A DNA stretch of 64,000 bases, from NCBI GenBank assembly GCA_963576735.1, contig OY755188.1:3968001-4032000 (forward strand). The letters are read 5' to 3'. Each line of letters starts with the position of its first letter. Position 1 is the first letter of the stretch. The translations under genes were made by a program, and so were the position numbers. The notes below the pieces were generated by a model, which was given only the letters and a program-made list of their open reading frames with translations, was not told the DNA's origin and did no database searches. The DNA comes from Bedellia somnulentella (lineage: Eukaryota > Arthropoda > Insecta > Lepidoptera > Bedelliidae). Shown piece after piece: positions 41,401-44,400 of this stretch.

Positions 41401-44400
41401 ATGGATGACTGTTTCACGGGATCTCGCGAAGCAGTTAATTGACTGAGAATGAGAGGGTTAATCATTAAATGCCTGTTATACGCCGACAATCAATTGCTTC
41501 TTGCATCAACGGTGATTGAATTTCAAGAGATCTTGAATATTGCATGTGCATCTTCCGGAATGGAATGAGGGTTAACGTAGACAAGACCATGATAATGATT
41601 TTCGAGACGAAGGAAGACATGTATGACAGACAGTGTATTCTAATCATAGATTTATATGATTTTAATAGATGGTAAAAACGTGGAAGAAGTGAAAGGACTT
41701 GTATAGATAAATTAAATTAATATTTTACGGACACATTATACACATATCAAGCTAGCCCCAAACTAAGTCAAACTTGTATTTCGGGATTCTAAGTTACCGA
41801 TATATTTAATACTAGCTGACCCCACAGACTTCGTACTGTCAAAAGTGTAGACTTTCACGTCGTCAAACTGAAATATTTAACTGACCTGCTGAGAGTCTCT
41901 GTCATGCGATGAGAAAAAAGGTGTTTTTCATAGAGTCCTCACAATTTTTTCACTATATAAATTTTAAGTTTATAAGTATAGTAGTTTCGGCTGAGCATTG
42001 ATTCTTAGCCTGTTTAACCATTTTTTAAGAAAGTTTATTGTTCTCTTAATTTTTCTGGTATAAAAAGTGTCCTATTGTATTAATTGGGATCATTATCTGG
42101 CTTCCTGTAAATTTTATTTTAAATACGTTCTGTGAATTAGTCTACATTTAGGTACAAACGCACAAACATCTGAACTTTCACATTTATAATATTAATAGGA
42201 TAAGGCTTAAACATAAGCTTCTCGCGCAGGTGACCTCGCTCGCCGGCCAGCGCAGCGTCTTGTCTTGCGCTTCATGCACGCGTGTAAATTTTGTTACGGA
42301 GTAATTTAAAAATTGTACTATCTTCTAAGATGTTTATTTAAATTAAGTGATGTCAAGGACAATTTTGTTCTCAATTAAATACTCTCAATCAACAACATTT
42401 TTATTTGGATAAAGATTGATATTATGTTGATAAAACATTATGGCAATTATGCATTAAATTCGACCAAATTTATTTACCATAAAAATGGTTATAGTAAGTG
42501 AAACTTAAAAGTTAGACATATACTGTCGCGGGCATTTTTTTAGATCATTTAAAGAGAAATAATTCTTTAATACATTTTTTTTGGGTAACTTAAACCGTTT
42601 ACGCAGCGCACACAACGGAAGCCTTAGTATGAATAATTATCCCCGTTTTTGCAACATAGTTTGCTCCTGTTGGTCGCAGCGTGATGATATATAGTCTAAA
42701 ACCTTCCTCAATAAATGGACTGCCCAACACAAAAAGAATTTTTCAATTTGATTGCGTAGTTCCTGAGATCCTAGCGTTCAAACAAACAAACTCTTCAGCT
42801 TTATAATATTAGTATAGATTATACAAGACATATATAAATAATATTCAAGACTAAGAAACAATCATTTATGCTCATCATATAAATGTTGCTCTAAGCGGGG
42901 ATCGAATCCGCAACCTCCGGACCAAGAACCTAGCCACTCGGCCAAGGCGTCGTCATGTATATCTGAGAAGTTTGCTTACTAGAAACAAAAAATGTGAATA
43001 AGACATTAAGAGTAGAGTTAAAGTACCCTGAAAAGGCTCGAATGGCTGTGCAAAAATCTGTTCTGGTTCCTACGCTGACGATGTATGGTAGTGAATTTTG
43101 GGTTAAGTGAAACAAACATATAAATACAGTGAATGCAATGGAAATAAGGGTCTTCAGAATAAGTTTATGTTACATATGCTTGTAAACAGAGTTGAGATTA
43201 CAAAATTCAAAACGTTAATTTACCAAAATATAATTATTGTTTACATAGCAACGGCTGCCATTTTTTGGGTTATATACTTTCATACAATAGAAGATATGGA
43301 TATAAGATCATAAAGTTTAGGGAGACAATCACTAAAACAACCCGTAATCAACAAACCAATATTGATATAAAAGAACATTAACCAGATTAATAAGATTTAC
43401 ACACTAACACAAACAAACATAAATTAAACGCACGGCTATAAATCCCAATAAATATCACAGCATTAGAAATAAAAAACTCTAATCGCTTTTGGAATTTAAG
43501 TAAGAAATATGGAGAATGAAGGATCATTTGTCTGTACATACATGAGTTTACATACAAGAAGGACAAGCACAAGCCGTGTTTAAACTAGTTATCGCGTGGG
43601 ATAAAGCAGCCATCTCTTACGCACTTACTTAGTATCGTATACTGCCATCTCATTCTAACCGTTATCGTGTCGATAAAATAGCGCTCGTACTTGCTATACA
43701 GGGGTTTAACGATTAGCAAGAGTATCACGGAAACTGAAAATGTGATATTTTATCTTCGATTCAAAAAATCTTCATGATCTAACTTCGTATTCAGAGTACA
43801 AAATGTTTCAAAATTGCAAACTGTACTAATCTTAAGCTTAATAAACTGCAAACCATTTTAACACCACTTTGTACTAAAATCAATATAGTGACATTAAATG
43901 TAGCAATAATAAAATACTAGACTATGCTGTCTGGGAGGAGAAAAAAGATTCGTTCATCCATTAAAACTTTTAATAGCCACTTTTGAAAACTTTTCGTATT
44001 TAAATTTTAATGATAAATGTTTTGAAATATTTTAACTGCGCTACCACTGCTATTTTAATATTACACAAATTATACTAATTATATTATTTTATTCGATAGA
44101 ATAAAGTGCTTACTTTTAACAATAAACAGTACAACATGTCATCTCATTTCAAATTGGATAAAAACCAGTAACACTAAGTTTTTTCTCAACAGTTCATGAA
44201 ACAGCGATTTGAAATTGGTTCAAAGTTCTACCTACTCGGCTACTCCTTCGGGGTGAATGTTGCTCTGGAATTAGCCGCACTAATGGAAAAAGAAGGTAAA
44301 ATTTAGTTCAAATTTTAAACAAGTTTCAATTTCAAAACTTAAATCCAATTTGAAGTTAAAAAGCGCTCTAGAAGCGATTTTTTATCAACCCCGGGTTAAG